This document shows, piece after piece, positions 31,601 through 41,000 of a stretch of DNA of 64,000 bases. Made by a program: the position numbers and the translations under genes. Position 1 is the stretch's first letter. Each line of letters opens with the position of its first letter. Source of the DNA: Nitrosomonas eutropha (GTDB taxonomy: Bacteria; Pseudomonadota; Gammaproteobacteria; Burkholderiales; Nitrosomonadaceae); NCBI RefSeq assembly GCF_900116685.1, contig NZ_FPBL01000005.1, positions 62,001 through 126,000 of the forward strand. The letters are read 5' to 3'. The notes below the pieces were generated by a model. It searched no databases. It was not told where the DNA came from and worked only from the letters and a program-made list of their open reading frames with translations.

Positions 31601-32291
31601 ATACAATCCGGCACGTACCTGGACGCCGGAAAATGCAGTCGGAATCGGGGGAGCCTATCTGTGTATTTATGGCATGGAGGGCCCGGGCGGGTATCAGTTT
31701 GTCGGGAGAACGGTGCAGATGTGGAACCGTTATCGTCAAACACGCGATTTTACTGCCGGTAAACCATGGTTGCTGCGTTTTTTTGACCAGATCCGGTTTT
31801 ATCCTGTTTCAGAGCGTAAGCTGCTTGAATTACGTCAGGATTTTATTACGGGCCGTTTCACGCTGCGTACCGAGGATACGACCTTCAATCTACGCGCTTA
31901 CCAGACATTTCTACAGCAGCACGCAGACAGTATCAAGACATTCAAATCTCAGCAGCAAAAAGCGTTTGAGGCTGAGCGCAAACGCTGGCAGACAGAGAAT
32001 ATAAAGGATGATATTGGCGAAGATATATCCGATAGCACTCACGCAGAAAAAGAGATCAGCTTGCCGGATGGTGCATATGCTGTCAGTTCGGATGTGACCG
32101 GCACTGTATGGAAGCTGTTGATTGAAACCAGGCAATCAGTCAATATTGGAGATCCGATTATCGTCATTGAATCCATGAAAATGGAAATCACCCTGAGTGC
32201 GCCTGTCAGCGGGATCGTGCAACAAGTCAGCTGCAAGCAGGGAGATTATGTATGTTCCGGTCAGCTGTTGCTGATTGTTCAGGAGGAATAA
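28671..32291 (+). CDS. Guanidine carboxylase (urea carboxylase family), full length
   Basis: This biotin enzyme uses ATP and bicarbonate to carboxylate guanidine or urea. Riboswitch control and the DUF1989 neighbours favour guanidine. The 1206 residues comprise a biotin carboxylase (1 to about 445; ATP-grasp STAGGGGIGMRL, EVNTRLQVEHGVTEM), AHS2 and AHS1 carboxyltransferase domains (about 450-1060) and a biotinyl domain with Lys about 1170 in ESMKME. I placed the start at the GTG at 28671 because GGAGAA sits just upstream and FTKILIANRGAIACRVIRT is the normal beginning; a TTG at 28635 is the alternative. There is no fused allophanate hydrolase. A run of eight G lies in the ATP-grasp loop codons. 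The 3' end overlaps convergent mltD by 13 bases. Confidence 0.92.
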   Translation: MFTKILIANRGAIACRVIRTLRRMKIGSVAVFTKADALSRHVLDADESICIGEGLASESYLRTDKILDAAHQTGAQAIHPGYGFLSENAQFAEQCSAQGICFLGPTPEQMRTFGLKHTARMLAQQFNVPMLPGTGLLENIEAACQEAQQIGYPVMLKSTAGGGGIGMRLCRNQQELINTYESVKNLAQSNFSNAGLFLEKYIDQARHIEVQIFGDGQGKVIALGERDCSMQRRNQKVIEETPAPGLSPATRTALQETAMRLGESVQYQSAGTVEYVYDAVADQFYFLEVNTRLQVEHGVTEMVTGIDLVEWMILLGANALPPLESFDIRPQGISMQARVYAENPAKDFQPSSGLLSAVEFPESARVETWVDAGCEVPAFYDPMLAKIIVHAADRDQAINRLVAALDKTILYGIETNLDYLRQVLSGTVFRSGQVSTQYLAGFRYQPHSLDVLNAGVQTTVQDYPGRTGYWNVGVPPSGPMDSLAFRLANRLVGNPDSAAGLEITLSGPTLRFNCNSLITVCGAPIDVWLNSEPLQLWQSHFIQAGSLLRFGKIRQSGSRSYLAVQRGIQVPDYLGSKSTFTLGQFGGHAGRALRAGDVLHILPAEETVPSVLPSKCIPRYTDHWEIGVLYGPHGAPDFFTEADIDIFFATDWKVHHNSSRTGVRLIGPKPQWARKDGGEAGLHPSNIHDNAYAIGTIDFTGDMPIILGPDGPSLGGFVCPAVIVQAELWKIGQLNPGDSVRFYPLTAEHALLLEKQQDSMIQEPDTFTLAASDAPVHTVNRGDPVLHRISASHEQVQVVYRQSGDKYLLIEYGEPVLDIALHLRAHALMTWLQQHIDQGNLSGILDITPGIRSLQIHFDSRLLARDQLLERLIAAEQNLPAIDNIEIPSRIVHLPLSWDDAATRLAIEKYMQSVRQDAPWCPSNIEFIRRINGLDSIDEVKRIVFDASYLVLGLGDVYLGAPVATPVDPRHRLVTTKYNPARTWTPENAVGIGGAYLCIYGMEGPGGYQFVGRTVQMWNRYRQTRDFTAGKPWLLRFFDQIRFYPVSERKLLELRQDFITGRFTLRTEDTTFNLRAYQTFLQQHADSIKTFKSQQQKAFEAERKRWQTENIKDDIGEDISDSTHAEKEISLPDGAYAVSSDVTGTVWKLLIETRQSVNIGDPIIVIESMKMEITLSAPVSGIVQQVSCKQGDYVCSGQLLLIVQEE

Positions 32292-33646
32292 GGGCTATTG
32301 AAGGGCGCGGTCAGCTTGAGCGTCAATTTCTGCCCAATAGAAAGCCGGTCGCTCCCCTTGTTCCATGAACGAACAGTGTTGATATCAATTCCATAGCGCC
32401 TGGCAATCGCCTGAAGTGTATCTCCCTTTCTGACGGTGTATACGAAGTGTTCTGTCCGGGAAGGCTTCGCTGATGTCTTGAGCAGGTTGTGCGCCAGATA
32501 GGTTCTTTCCCTGATGCTGTTACCGTCACGTGGCACCAGCAGTGTCTGCCCTTTTTTCAGCACGGCTCGCTCGGAGATACCATTGGTCTCAGCCAGCTTT
32601 GCAACCGGGATACGATACCGATTGGATAAATCCTGCAAGGTATCTGCTGGCTGAGCCTGATAAACACGCCACGAAACCAGTGCTTTATCATAATTTTCAA
32701 GATTATCTACAAAAGTTTTGACCTTGGTGATGGGCAACAGCAAGGCGCGTGGAGATCCTTCTGCCTTGATGACAGGCCGGTGATATGCCGGATTCAAGGC
32801 ATTAAATTCATTTTCTGAAATTCCGGCAAGCCTGGCAGCCAGTTGAACGTCAATCTGCTGGGTGATTGTAATTTGCTCGAAGTAAGGCCGGTTTGGGATG
32901 GGTTTTAGCTTGATGCCGTAACGGTGAGGATGGGCAATGATATTTTTGATGGCAATCAGCTTGGAGACATAGTTTCTGGTTTCGGCGGGAAGGTCAATAT
33001 GCTGGTAGCTGATCGATTTATTCCCACCGTGATTTTCGTCAATCGCTTTTTTCAGAGATCCTTGGCCCCAGTTATATGCAGCTAGTGCCAGCTTCCAGTT
33101 ACCAAACATTTTGTGGAGCATCTGCAGGTAATCCAGCGCTGCCTGAGTGGCGGCGATGATATCGCGTCGTTCGTCATGCCACCAGTTTTGTTCCAATCCA
33201 AATGCTTTTGCCGTCGAGGGGATAAATTGCCACAATCCTGCTGCATGTCTGTGAGAGTAGGCATCCGGATCAAAAGCACTTTCAATGATCGGCAGTAACG
33301 CAATCTCGGCCGGCATATGTCGCCGCTCCACTTCTTCGATGATATAAAACAGATAGCGCTGACTGCGCTCAACGACATGATCTATAAACCGCTGGTTTTT
33401 ACTGAAATTGCTTTCGTGGAGTCGGACTTCCTGGCTTTGTGTATTGGTCAGAGAGAATCCAGCCCGTACGCGCATCCATAGATCATCTTGCTGTTTGTGT
33501 GATTGTGCCTGATACGACTTTGTTTCCAGAACGGTAATACCGTTATTATTTTCTAAAGATCTGTTGGCTTGCGCCGTAACAGGAGGGGACGACGTTAATA
33601 CTACTGCGGCAATCAATGCCAGTAAGGTATTCGATTTTGTCTTCAT
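32279..33646 (-). CDS. mltD: Membrane-bound lytic murein transglycosylase D with LysM domains
   Basis: MltD is a periplasmic peptidoglycan-cleaving enzyme. From ATG 33646 the product has 455 residues: a signal peptide (NTLLALIAAVVLTSSPPVTAQA), an SLT domain with the catalytic Glu (about 122) in PIIESAFDPDAYSHRHAAGLWQFIPSTAKAFGL, and two C-terminal LysM peptidoglycan-binding modules (VYQAQPADTLQDLSNRY and YTVRKGDTLQAIARRYGI). An upstream ATG at 33709 would start inside the nrdB terminator and add 21 residues. It is the second transglycosylase in the window after MltB. Confidence 0.94.
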   Translation of the reverse strand: MKTKSNTLLALIAAVVLTSSPPVTAQANRSLENNNGITVLETKSYQAQSHKQQDDLWMRVRAGFSLTNTQSQEVRLHESNFSKNQRFIDHVVERSQRYLFYIIEEVERRHMPAEIALLPIIESAFDPDAYSHRHAAGLWQFIPSTAKAFGLEQNWWHDERRDIIAATQAALDYLQMLHKMFGNWKLALAAYNWGQGSLKKAIDENHGGNKSISYQHIDLPAETRNYVSKLIAIKNIIAHPHRYGIKLKPIPNRPYFEQITITQQIDVQLAARLAGISENEFNALNPAYHRPVIKAEGSPRALLLPITKVKTFVDNLENYDKALVSWRVYQAQPADTLQDLSNRYRIPVAKLAETNGISERAVLKKGQTLLVPRDGNSIRERTYLAHNLLKTSAKPSRTEHFVYTVRKGDTLQAIARRYGIDINTVRSWNKGSDRLSIGQKLTLKLTAPFNSPYSS

Positions 33647-33692
33647 CCGGAATAAAATGAACGGTTCGCTCGCATAATTGTTTTTCTGAAAA

Positions 33693-33740
33693 TAAAAAAG
33701 GCTGGTCACCTCTATTTTTGAATTTTAAAGTGAACCAGCC
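33693..33740 (-). terminator. Rho-independent terminator of the nrdAB operon
   Basis: On the minus strand GGCTGGTTCAC (33730-33740) pairs with GTGACCAGCC (33700-33709) with one bulged base, and TTTTTTATTTT follows. It lies between nrdB and mltD. Confidence 0.75.
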
Positions 33741-33794
33741 GGCCCGTCCAATATTCTACACCATTTTTTAATCGACAATCGATTGATCAGTATT

Positions 33795-34928
33795 TTAATC
33801 CCAGCTTAATACGCCTCCCGTCTGGTATTCAATTACGCGGGTTTCAAAGAAGTTTTTTTCTTTTTTCAAATCAACCATTTCTGACATCCACGGGAAAGGG
33901 TTGCCTGCTTCGGGAAATAATGGATCAAGCCCGATCTGATGGCTACGGCGATTGATAATGAAGCGCAGATATTCCTTGAACATGGGTGCATTCAATCCCA
34001 GTACGCCGCGCGGCATGGTATCTTCCGCGTAACGGTACTCCAGCTCCACCGCCTTGCGCATGAGCGCACTGATTTCTTCCCGAAACTCGCGCGTCCATAA
34101 ATGCGGGTTTTCCAGCTTTATCTGGTTGATGACATCGATGCCAAAATTACAATGCATGGATTCATCACGCAAAATGTACTGATACTGCTCGGCAGCCCCG
34201 GTCATCTTATTTTGCCGGCCCAGCGACAGAATCTGCACAAATCCAACATAGAAAAACAGCCCTTCCATAATGCAGGCAAACACAATCAGACTTTTCAGCA
34301 GTTGCTGATCAGTTTCCAGCGTGCCTGTCTGAAATGTGGGATTCGTTAATGTGTCGATGAATGGAATCAGAAACTCGTCCTTGTCCCGAATGGTTTTTAT
34401 CTCATTGTACGAATTAAATATTTCACCCTCATCCAGACCAATTGATTCGACAATATATTGATAAGCGTGCGTGTGAATTGCTTCCTCGAAAGCCTGACGC
34501 AATAAATACTGGCGGCATTCGGGATTGGTAATGTGCCGGTAGGTTCCCAGCACGATATTGTTGGCCGCCAGTGAATCAGCCGTGACGAAAAAACCGAGAT
34601 TACGCTTTACTATGAGGCGCTCATCCTCTGTCAGGCCATTGGGATCTTTCCACAGGGCAATATCACGCGTCATGTTGATTTCTTGCGGCATCCAGTGGTT
34701 AGCACAGGCTGACAGATATTTTTCCCAGGCCCATTTGTATTTAAACGGCACCAGCTGATTAACATCCGCCTTGCAATTGATAATGCGCTTGTCTTCCACG
34801 GAAACCCGGCGATGACTTTCTGCTGGTATTTCTTCGTGCAGCTCTTGCTGTTCAGTGGTTATTTTTTGTGTGTGGGCACTTGCCGGGATATTTCCCGGCT
34901 GAAATATTTCATCTTCAAAGGTCAACAT
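33795..34928 (-). CDS. nrdB: Ribonucleotide reductase class Ia, beta subunit
   Basis: NrdB houses the diiron-tyrosyl radical that starts ribonucleotide reduction in NrdA. The 377-residue sequence keeps the diiron ligands and radical site with Escherichia coli spacing: Asp118 ([10 protein letters not shown]), Glu149 and His152 (EEAIHTHAY) and Tyr156, then [17 protein letters not shown] and [10 protein letters not shown]. The N-terminal 45 residues are extra relative to the shortest homologues and look disordered. It is 41 bases downstream of nrdA and ends at a terminator. Confidence 0.97.
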   Translation of the reverse strand: MLTFEDEIFQPGNIPASAHTQKITTEQQELHEEIPAESHRRVSVEDKRIINCKADVNQLVPFKYKWAWEKYLSACANHWMPQEINMTRDIALWKDPNGLTEDERLIVKRNLGFFVTADSLAANNIVLGTYRHITNPECRQYLLRQAFEEAIHTHAYQYIVESIGLDEGEIFNSYNEIKTIRDKDEFLIPFIDTLTNPTFQTGTLETDQQLLKSLIVFACIMEGLFFYVGFVQILSLGRQNKMTGAAEQYQYILRDESMHCNFGIDVINQIKLENPHLWTREFREEISALMRKAVELEYRYAEDTMPRGVLGLNAPMFKEYLRFIINRRSHQIGLDPLFPEAGNPFPWMSEMVDLKKEKNFFETRVIEYQTGGVLSWD

Positions 34929-34969
34929 AACTCTGCTCCATCCATTAATCTAGGGAAATTTTTCAATAC

Positions 34970-37843
34970 TTACTGGCATGCTTCGCATTCAGGATCGTCG
35001 ATCGCACACTGTTTTGTGGCTGAATGGATTTGCCCTGAATTGTCCATATGTTCATTTTGCTGGGTAGGGACTGCGTTTAGCGTGCCGGTATGCACCGTTG
35101 ATTTTTCTGCAGTAGTTGCTCCCATGGAACGCAGATAATAAGTTGTCTTGAGGCCACGCAACCAGGCAAGCCGGTACAGATCATCCATTTTTTTACCGGA
35201 AGCGCCTGCCATGTACAGATTCAGTGATTGCGCCTGATCAATCCATTTTTGTCTTCTGGCAGCTGCCTCAACCAGCCATCGGGGATCAATCTCAAATGCG
35301 GTAGCGTAAAGAGCACGCAGATTTTCAGGAATCCGGTCAATTTTGCTGGCGGCGCCATCGTAGTGTTTAAGATCTGCGATCATGACTTCATCCCATAAAT
35401 CCTGCTTCTTGAGATCATTGACCAGCGATTGATTAACGACTGTAAATTCGCCGGAAAGATTAGATTTGACATACAGATTCTGGTAGGTGGGTTCGATGCT
35501 GGCAGAAACACCAATAATATTGGAAATCGTTGCGGTGGGGGCAATCGCCAGGCAATTGGAATTGCGCATGCCGTACTGTTTGATCCGCTCACGTAAAGGG
35601 GTCCAATCCAGCGTGGACGAGGTATCGGCCTCCACATGGCCACCACGTTCCTCCTGCAACAACGTCAGCGAATCCTGTGGCAAGATACCGCGCTCCCACA
35701 AACTGCCGTGATAGGTGGCATAGGTGCCGCGCTCTTCAGCCAGTTCAGTAGATGCCCAGTAGGTGTGATAGGCAACTGCTTCCATTGAGCTATCAGCAAA
35801 TTCAACCGCTTCGCGGGATGCATAGGAAATCCCCAGTTTATGCAGGCAATCCTGAAATCCCATGATGCCCAGCCCGACCGGTCGATGGCGTAAATTGGCA
35901 TTGCGTGCTTTTGCCACTGCGTAGAAATTGATGTCGATCACATTGTCCAGCATGCGCATGGCCGTGGCGACTGTCTGCTTGAGCTTGGTCAGATCCAGTT
36001 TGCCATCCACAATATGTGCCGGCAGATTGATCGACCCCAGGTTGCATACGGCAATTTCCTTTTCATTGGTATTCAGCGTAATCTCGGTACACAGGTTGGA
36101 GCTGTGCACCACACCGACATGATTTTGCGGCGAGCGGATATTGCATGGATCCTTGAATGTGATCCACGGATGGCCGGTTTCAAACAGCATCGTCAGCATC
36201 TTGCGCCACAGTTGCCGGGCCGGGATACGCTTATGCAGCGCCAATCTGCCCTGCGCCGCCTGCTCTTCATAAGCAATATAGGCTTCTTCAAATGCCTTGC
36301 CATATTTCTCGTGCAGATCCGGTGTGTCAGAAGGTGAAAACAGTGTCCATTCCTGATCCTCCAGCATGCGCTTCATGAATAGATCCGGCACCCAGACAGC
36401 GGTATTCATGTCATGCGTCCGCCGCCGATCATCGCCAGTATTTTTGCGCAACTCCAGAAATTCTTCGATATCAAGATGCCAGGTTTCCAGGTAGGCACAA
36501 ACCGCTCCTTTGCGCTTGCCACCTTGATTAACGGCCACCGCCGTATCAGAAACCACCTTGAGAAAAGGTACTACGCCTTGCGATTTGCCGTTGGTACCCT
36601 TGATGCGCGCCCCCATTGCCCGGACTGGTGTCCAGTCATTACCCAGCCCACCCGCGAACTTGGACAGCAAGGCGTTCTCCTTAATGGCTTCGTAGATACC
36701 ATCCAGACTGTCCGGCACCGTGCTCAGATAGCACGAGGATAGTTGCGAGCGTCGTGTGCCGGAGTTAAACAATGTTGGTGTTGAACTCATGAAATCAAAT
36801 TTCGACAGCAGATGATAAAACTCGATGGCACGTGCTTCGCGATCAATTTCATTCAGCGCCAGTCCCATGGCCACACGCATGAAGAATGCCTGTGGCAGCT
36901 CAATACGCCGTTCAGAAATATGCAAAAAATACCGGTCATACAAAGTTTGCAGGCCGAGGTAGCCAAATTGCAGATCTCGATCCGCCACCAGTGTTTCTGA
37001 CAACCGTGTCAGATCAAATTGACCCAGCCGCTCATCCAGCAGTCCGGCTTCCATCCCTTGTCGGATAAAACCTGGAAAGTAATCGGCATAGCGTGACTGC
37101 ATGGCCTCATGGGAAACATCTTCACCCAGCACTTCATGGCGAATATTGTCCAGCAGCAGTCTGGCTGTCACAAAGCTATAGGCGGGTTCTTTTTCGATCA
37201 GTGCGCGCGCAGATAAAATGGCAGATTTTCTGACTTCTTCCGCAGGTACGCCATCATATAAATCTCTCAGCATTGCTTTGACAATCAACCCTGCATTGAC
37301 GACATTCCCCAAGTGCTGGCAAGCCGATTCAATGCGTGCTGTCAGTCGGGCTGGATCCAATGGAATTCTTTGCCCATTTTCCACAACATGCAGCACCGCT
37401 GTCTGGGTAGAAGTCGGCTGTTCTTTCTGTTGTCTTGCCCGTTCACGCGCCCGCTCCTCGCGGTACAGCACATAGGCGCGCGCAACGTCATGATCACCCG
37501 AGCGCATCAGCGCCAGTTCTACCTGATCCTGAATATCCTCGATATGAAACGTGCCTCCCCCCGGGCGGCGGCCGGTCAGTGCATGCACCACTTCGCCGGT
37601 CAGCTGTGCCACGATCTCGCGCATACTGGAGGAAGCTGCGCTTTGTCCACCGCGTACCGCGATAAACGCTTTGGTCATCGCAATGGAAATTTTGCCCGGT
37701 TCAAACGCCACTACGGCACCATTGCGGCGGATCACTTTGTATTGGGAATAATCCTGCCGGATTGCCGGCAAATCAGTCATCTCTTCCAGAAAATTTTTCT
37801 GAAGAATAGAGGAGGATGAAGGGGTGTCTGTGGCGAGCTGCAT
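34970..37843 (-). CDS. nrdA: Ribonucleotide reductase class Ia, alpha subunit, with two ATP-cones
   Basis: NrdA carries the active site that makes all four deoxynucleoside diphosphates. The 957-residue protein has two successive N-terminal ATP-cone modules (about 33-125, VIRRNGAVVAFEPGKISIAMTKAF; and about 145-235, VVENGQRIPLDPARLTARIESAC), the barrel with SQLSSCYLSTV and NLCTEITLNT supplying catalytic cysteines and Asn/Glu, and a C-terminal Cys pair (ECEACQ) for re-reduction, probably by thioredoxin or glutaredoxin. The double cone explains the long length and suggests overall allosteric on/off control by dATP. A perfect NrdR box lies about 100 bases upstream. Confidence 0.97.
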   Translation of the reverse strand: MQLATDTPSSSSILQKNFLEEMTDLPAIRQDYSQYKVIRRNGAVVAFEPGKISIAMTKAFIAVRGGQSAASSSMREIVAQLTGEVVHALTGRRPGGGTFHIEDIQDQVELALMRSGDHDVARAYVLYREERARERARQQKEQPTSTQTAVLHVVENGQRIPLDPARLTARIESACQHLGNVVNAGLIVKAMLRDLYDGVPAEEVRKSAILSARALIEKEPAYSFVTARLLLDNIRHEVLGEDVSHEAMQSRYADYFPGFIRQGMEAGLLDERLGQFDLTRLSETLVADRDLQFGYLGLQTLYDRYFLHISERRIELPQAFFMRVAMGLALNEIDREARAIEFYHLLSKFDFMSSTPTLFNSGTRRSQLSSCYLSTVPDSLDGIYEAIKENALLSKFAGGLGNDWTPVRAMGARIKGTNGKSQGVVPFLKVVSDTAVAVNQGGKRKGAVCAYLETWHLDIEEFLELRKNTGDDRRRTHDMNTAVWVPDLFMKRMLEDQEWTLFSPSDTPDLHEKYGKAFEEAYIAYEEQAAQGRLALHKRIPARQLWRKMLTMLFETGHPWITFKDPCNIRSPQNHVGVVHSSNLCTEITLNTNEKEIAVCNLGSINLPAHIVDGKLDLTKLKQTVATAMRMLDNVIDINFYAVAKARNANLRHRPVGLGIMGFQDCLHKLGISYASREAVEFADSSMEAVAYHTYWASTELAEERGTYATYHGSLWERGILPQDSLTLLQEERGGHVEADTSSTLDWTPLRERIKQYGMRNSNCLAIAPTATISNIIGVSASIEPTYQNLYVKSNLSGEFTVVNQSLVNDLKKQDLWDEVMIADLKHYDGAASKIDRIPENLRALYATAFEIDPRWLVEAAARRQKWIDQAQSLNLYMAGASGKKMDDLYRLAWLRGLKTTYYLRSMGATTAEKSTVHTGTLNAVPTQQNEHMDNSGQIHSATKQCAIDDPECEACQ

Positions 37844-37943
37844 GATCTATTTCTCCTATTCAATCCGGGTGTGCTGTTAATTGAAAAAATGACTAAAAAC
37901 AAGTGATTGCAATGAAAATGACAATAACTGTCAAATGGTTTGA

Positions 37944-37961
37944 ACCACAATATATTGTGGT
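37944..37961. promoter_or_regulatory. NrdR box upstream of nrdA
   Basis: ACCACAATATATTGTGGT is an 18-base perfect palindrome matching the NrdR operator consensus (ACA-C-(A/T)-ATATAT-(A/T)-G-TGT type). NrdR, a zinc/ATP-cone repressor, controls ribonucleotide reductase genes. Operators usually occur as a pair; I saw no convincing second copy nearby. Confidence 0.75.
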
Positions 37962-38089
37962 ACGGAAGGTTAAATAATGGTACCTGTTGTGCATGTCGAT
38001 TGTCAACAGCAGATGACGCCGTATTAGACGCTATGGTTTCCGGGGAGAGTTCCCTATAATCGAAAGATCACTATCCGAGAAGGTTTGCC

Positions 38090-41000
38090 ATGCATTCAAG
38101 TCAGTGGAAACTGCTTTCAAGCAGACGTTTTTTACCTTTTTTTGCTACTCAATTTTTGGGTGCGTTTAATGACAACGTCTTCAAAAATGCGCTGGTGATT
38201 CTGATTACCTATACCGCTATGGATAATGCGGGTTTGGGTCCGCAGATCATGGTCACATTGGCAGCCGGTATTTTCATCCTGCCGTTTTTCATTTTTTCTG
38301 CGGTTGCCGGTCAACTGGCGGATAAATGGGACAAGGCGCAGCTGATCCGCTATGTCAAATTCGTCGAAATTATTCTGATGGGCGGAGCTGCCGCCGGGTT
38401 TTATCTGGACAGCGTCATGCTGCTGATGGCGATCCTGTTTTTAATGGGCACACACTCTGCCTTTTTCGGGCCGTTGAAATACAGCATCCTGCCAGATCAG
38501 TTGCAAGAAGATGAATTGATCGGCGGCAATGCGCTGGTTAGTGCCGGAACATTTATTGCCATCCTGCTCGGTACAATCATAGGTGGATTACTTATTCTGG
38601 CTGAACAAGGGGGATGGATTGTATCCGGTATCGTAATTGGCGCGGCATTGGCAGGCTGGTTATTCAGCCTGTTTATTCCCCCGGTTCAACCGGCTGCAGC
38701 GGATACAACAGTCAGCTGGCATCTTCTCCAAGACACGCGCACAATCATTCAGCAAGCTCGGCAGAACAGCACAGTGTTTCACGCCATTCTCGGGATATCG
38801 TGGTTCTGGCTGTTTGGTGCTACATTTTTGTCGCAGTTTCCCACCTTCGCCAAGGAAATTATCGGTGGGAATGAACAGGTTGTTACGCTGTTCTTAACGC
38901 TCTTTTCGGTGGGGATCGGCATCGGTGCCCTGCTGTGCGACAAGTTGCTCAAGGGGAAAGTGGCTGCCACTTATGTGCCTTTGGGTGTGCTGGGCATGAC
39001 GTTCTTCACAACTGATCTGTATTTTGCCAGCACGTCACTTGCACCTGCGGCAGGCGGGGAACTCATCAGCGCGCTGAGTTTTCTGGAATCATTCGCTCAC
39101 TGGCGAATCCTGCTGGATCTGCTGGTCATCTCGATCAGTGGCGGGCTTTACATCGTGCCGTTGTATGCCATTGTGCAGAACTACGCGGAAGCCTCCCACC
39201 GATCACGTGCCATTGCCGCCAATAACATCATGAATGCGCTGTTCATGGTGGTTTCCACCCTGGGAATCAGCGTGATGCTGGCACTAGATTTTACTGTTCC
39301 CGAGGTATTCCTGACGATTGCACTGCTCAATGGTCTGGTGGCAATCTACATTGCAAAATTGTTGCCGTACGAATTGGCCAAATCCATTTTGCAGTGGGCC
39401 TTTCATACCTTTTACCGCCTGAAAATCAAGGGACTGGAACATTACCAGCAGGCGGGAGAAAGGGTATTGATCGTTGCCAATCACCTGTCATTTCTGGATG
39501 CTGCGCTGCTGAGCATTTGTTTTCCGGAACGCCTGTGTTTTGCCATCAACTCCAATATCGCCCGGAAGTGGTGGGTTCGACCATTCCTGTTTCTGGCTGA
39601 TACGGTGACGGTGGATCCCGTCAATCCTCTTTCTACACGCCTGCTGATTGAACGGGTTAAAAAAGGTGACAGAGTGGTAATTTTCCCAGAAGGACGGCTG
39701 ACAATGACCGGAGCACTCATGAAAATCTATGAAGGCCCGGCCATGATTGCGGATAAAGCCGGCGCAAAATTGTTGCCAGTCAGCCTGTCAGGTCCGCAAT
39801 ACACACCTTTTTCCCGCTTGAAAGGCAAAGTGAGAATACGCTGGTTTCCCGGCATCACCATCACCGTCATGCCACCGGAAAGTTTTGGTTTGCCGGATTC
39901 TATCCGGGGTAAACGCCGTCGTCGCGCTGCCGGATTGAAACTGTATGACATCATGACCACAACTGTCTTTCAGAGTAATGCCCTGCGGCAAACTCTGTTT
40001 CAATCCTTGCTCGATGCAGCCGCCACACATGGCAGAAAGCATGTTATCGCAGAGGATATTGAACGCCGCCCACTGAATTATTCGCAATTAATCACATGCA
40101 GCTTCATTCTGGGAACTGTTTTGCGCCGCCATACGCACACACAGGAAAATGTGGGGATCATGCTGCCCAACATGGTGAATAACCTGATCTGTTTTTTCTC
40201 GCTGCATGCGTTCGGGCGCGTGCCCGCCATGCTGAATTTTTCTGCCAGTTCCAGAAATCTGGTGATGGCTTGCCGGATTGCACAGATCCGGACAGTCATT
40301 ACCGCACGCAGATTTATTGAAGTAGCAAAACTGAGCGGACAGATTGACAGCCTGAAAGCGCAGCGGATCAACCTGATTTATCTGGATGATCTGCCGCGCC
40401 AGGTGCACTGGTGGCAGAAGCTGATGGGACTGGTGGCAGGCTGGCTACCCGGAATATGTTATCGTCTGACGGATTCCCGGCGCGATCCGGATGCACCGGC
40501 TGTGGTTCTGTTTACTTCCGGCTCCGAAGATACGCCCAAGGGGGTTGTACTCAGCCATACCAATCTACAGGCAAATCGCTTTCAGGTATCTGCCCGGATT
40601 GATTTCGGCCCGAGCGATCTGGTATTCAATGCCTTGCCGATCTTTCACTCTTTTGGCTTGACGGGTGGCACATTGCTGCCAGTGTTGTCCGGTATCCGGG
40701 TCTTTTTGTATCCATCACCGCTGCATTACCGGATTATCCCCGAGCTGATCTATGATACCAACGCCACCCTGATGTTTGGCACGGATACCTTTCTTGCCGG
40801 CTATGCGCGCTATGCCAATGCTTACGATTTTTACAGCATTCGTTATGTATTCGCCGGTGCTGAAAAATTGCGGGAAAGCACACGCAGACTCTGGTCAGAA
40901 AATTTTGGTGTACGTATTTTTGAAGGCTACGGCACGACGGAGACTGCCCCTATCCTCAGTTTAAATACGCCGATGCATAACCATCCCGGCTCAGTGGGTC

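Noticed and set aside
37861-37994. A second NrdR box beside the perfect one
   Set aside because: Positions at the expected helical spacing on both sides show no palindrome close to the consensus.
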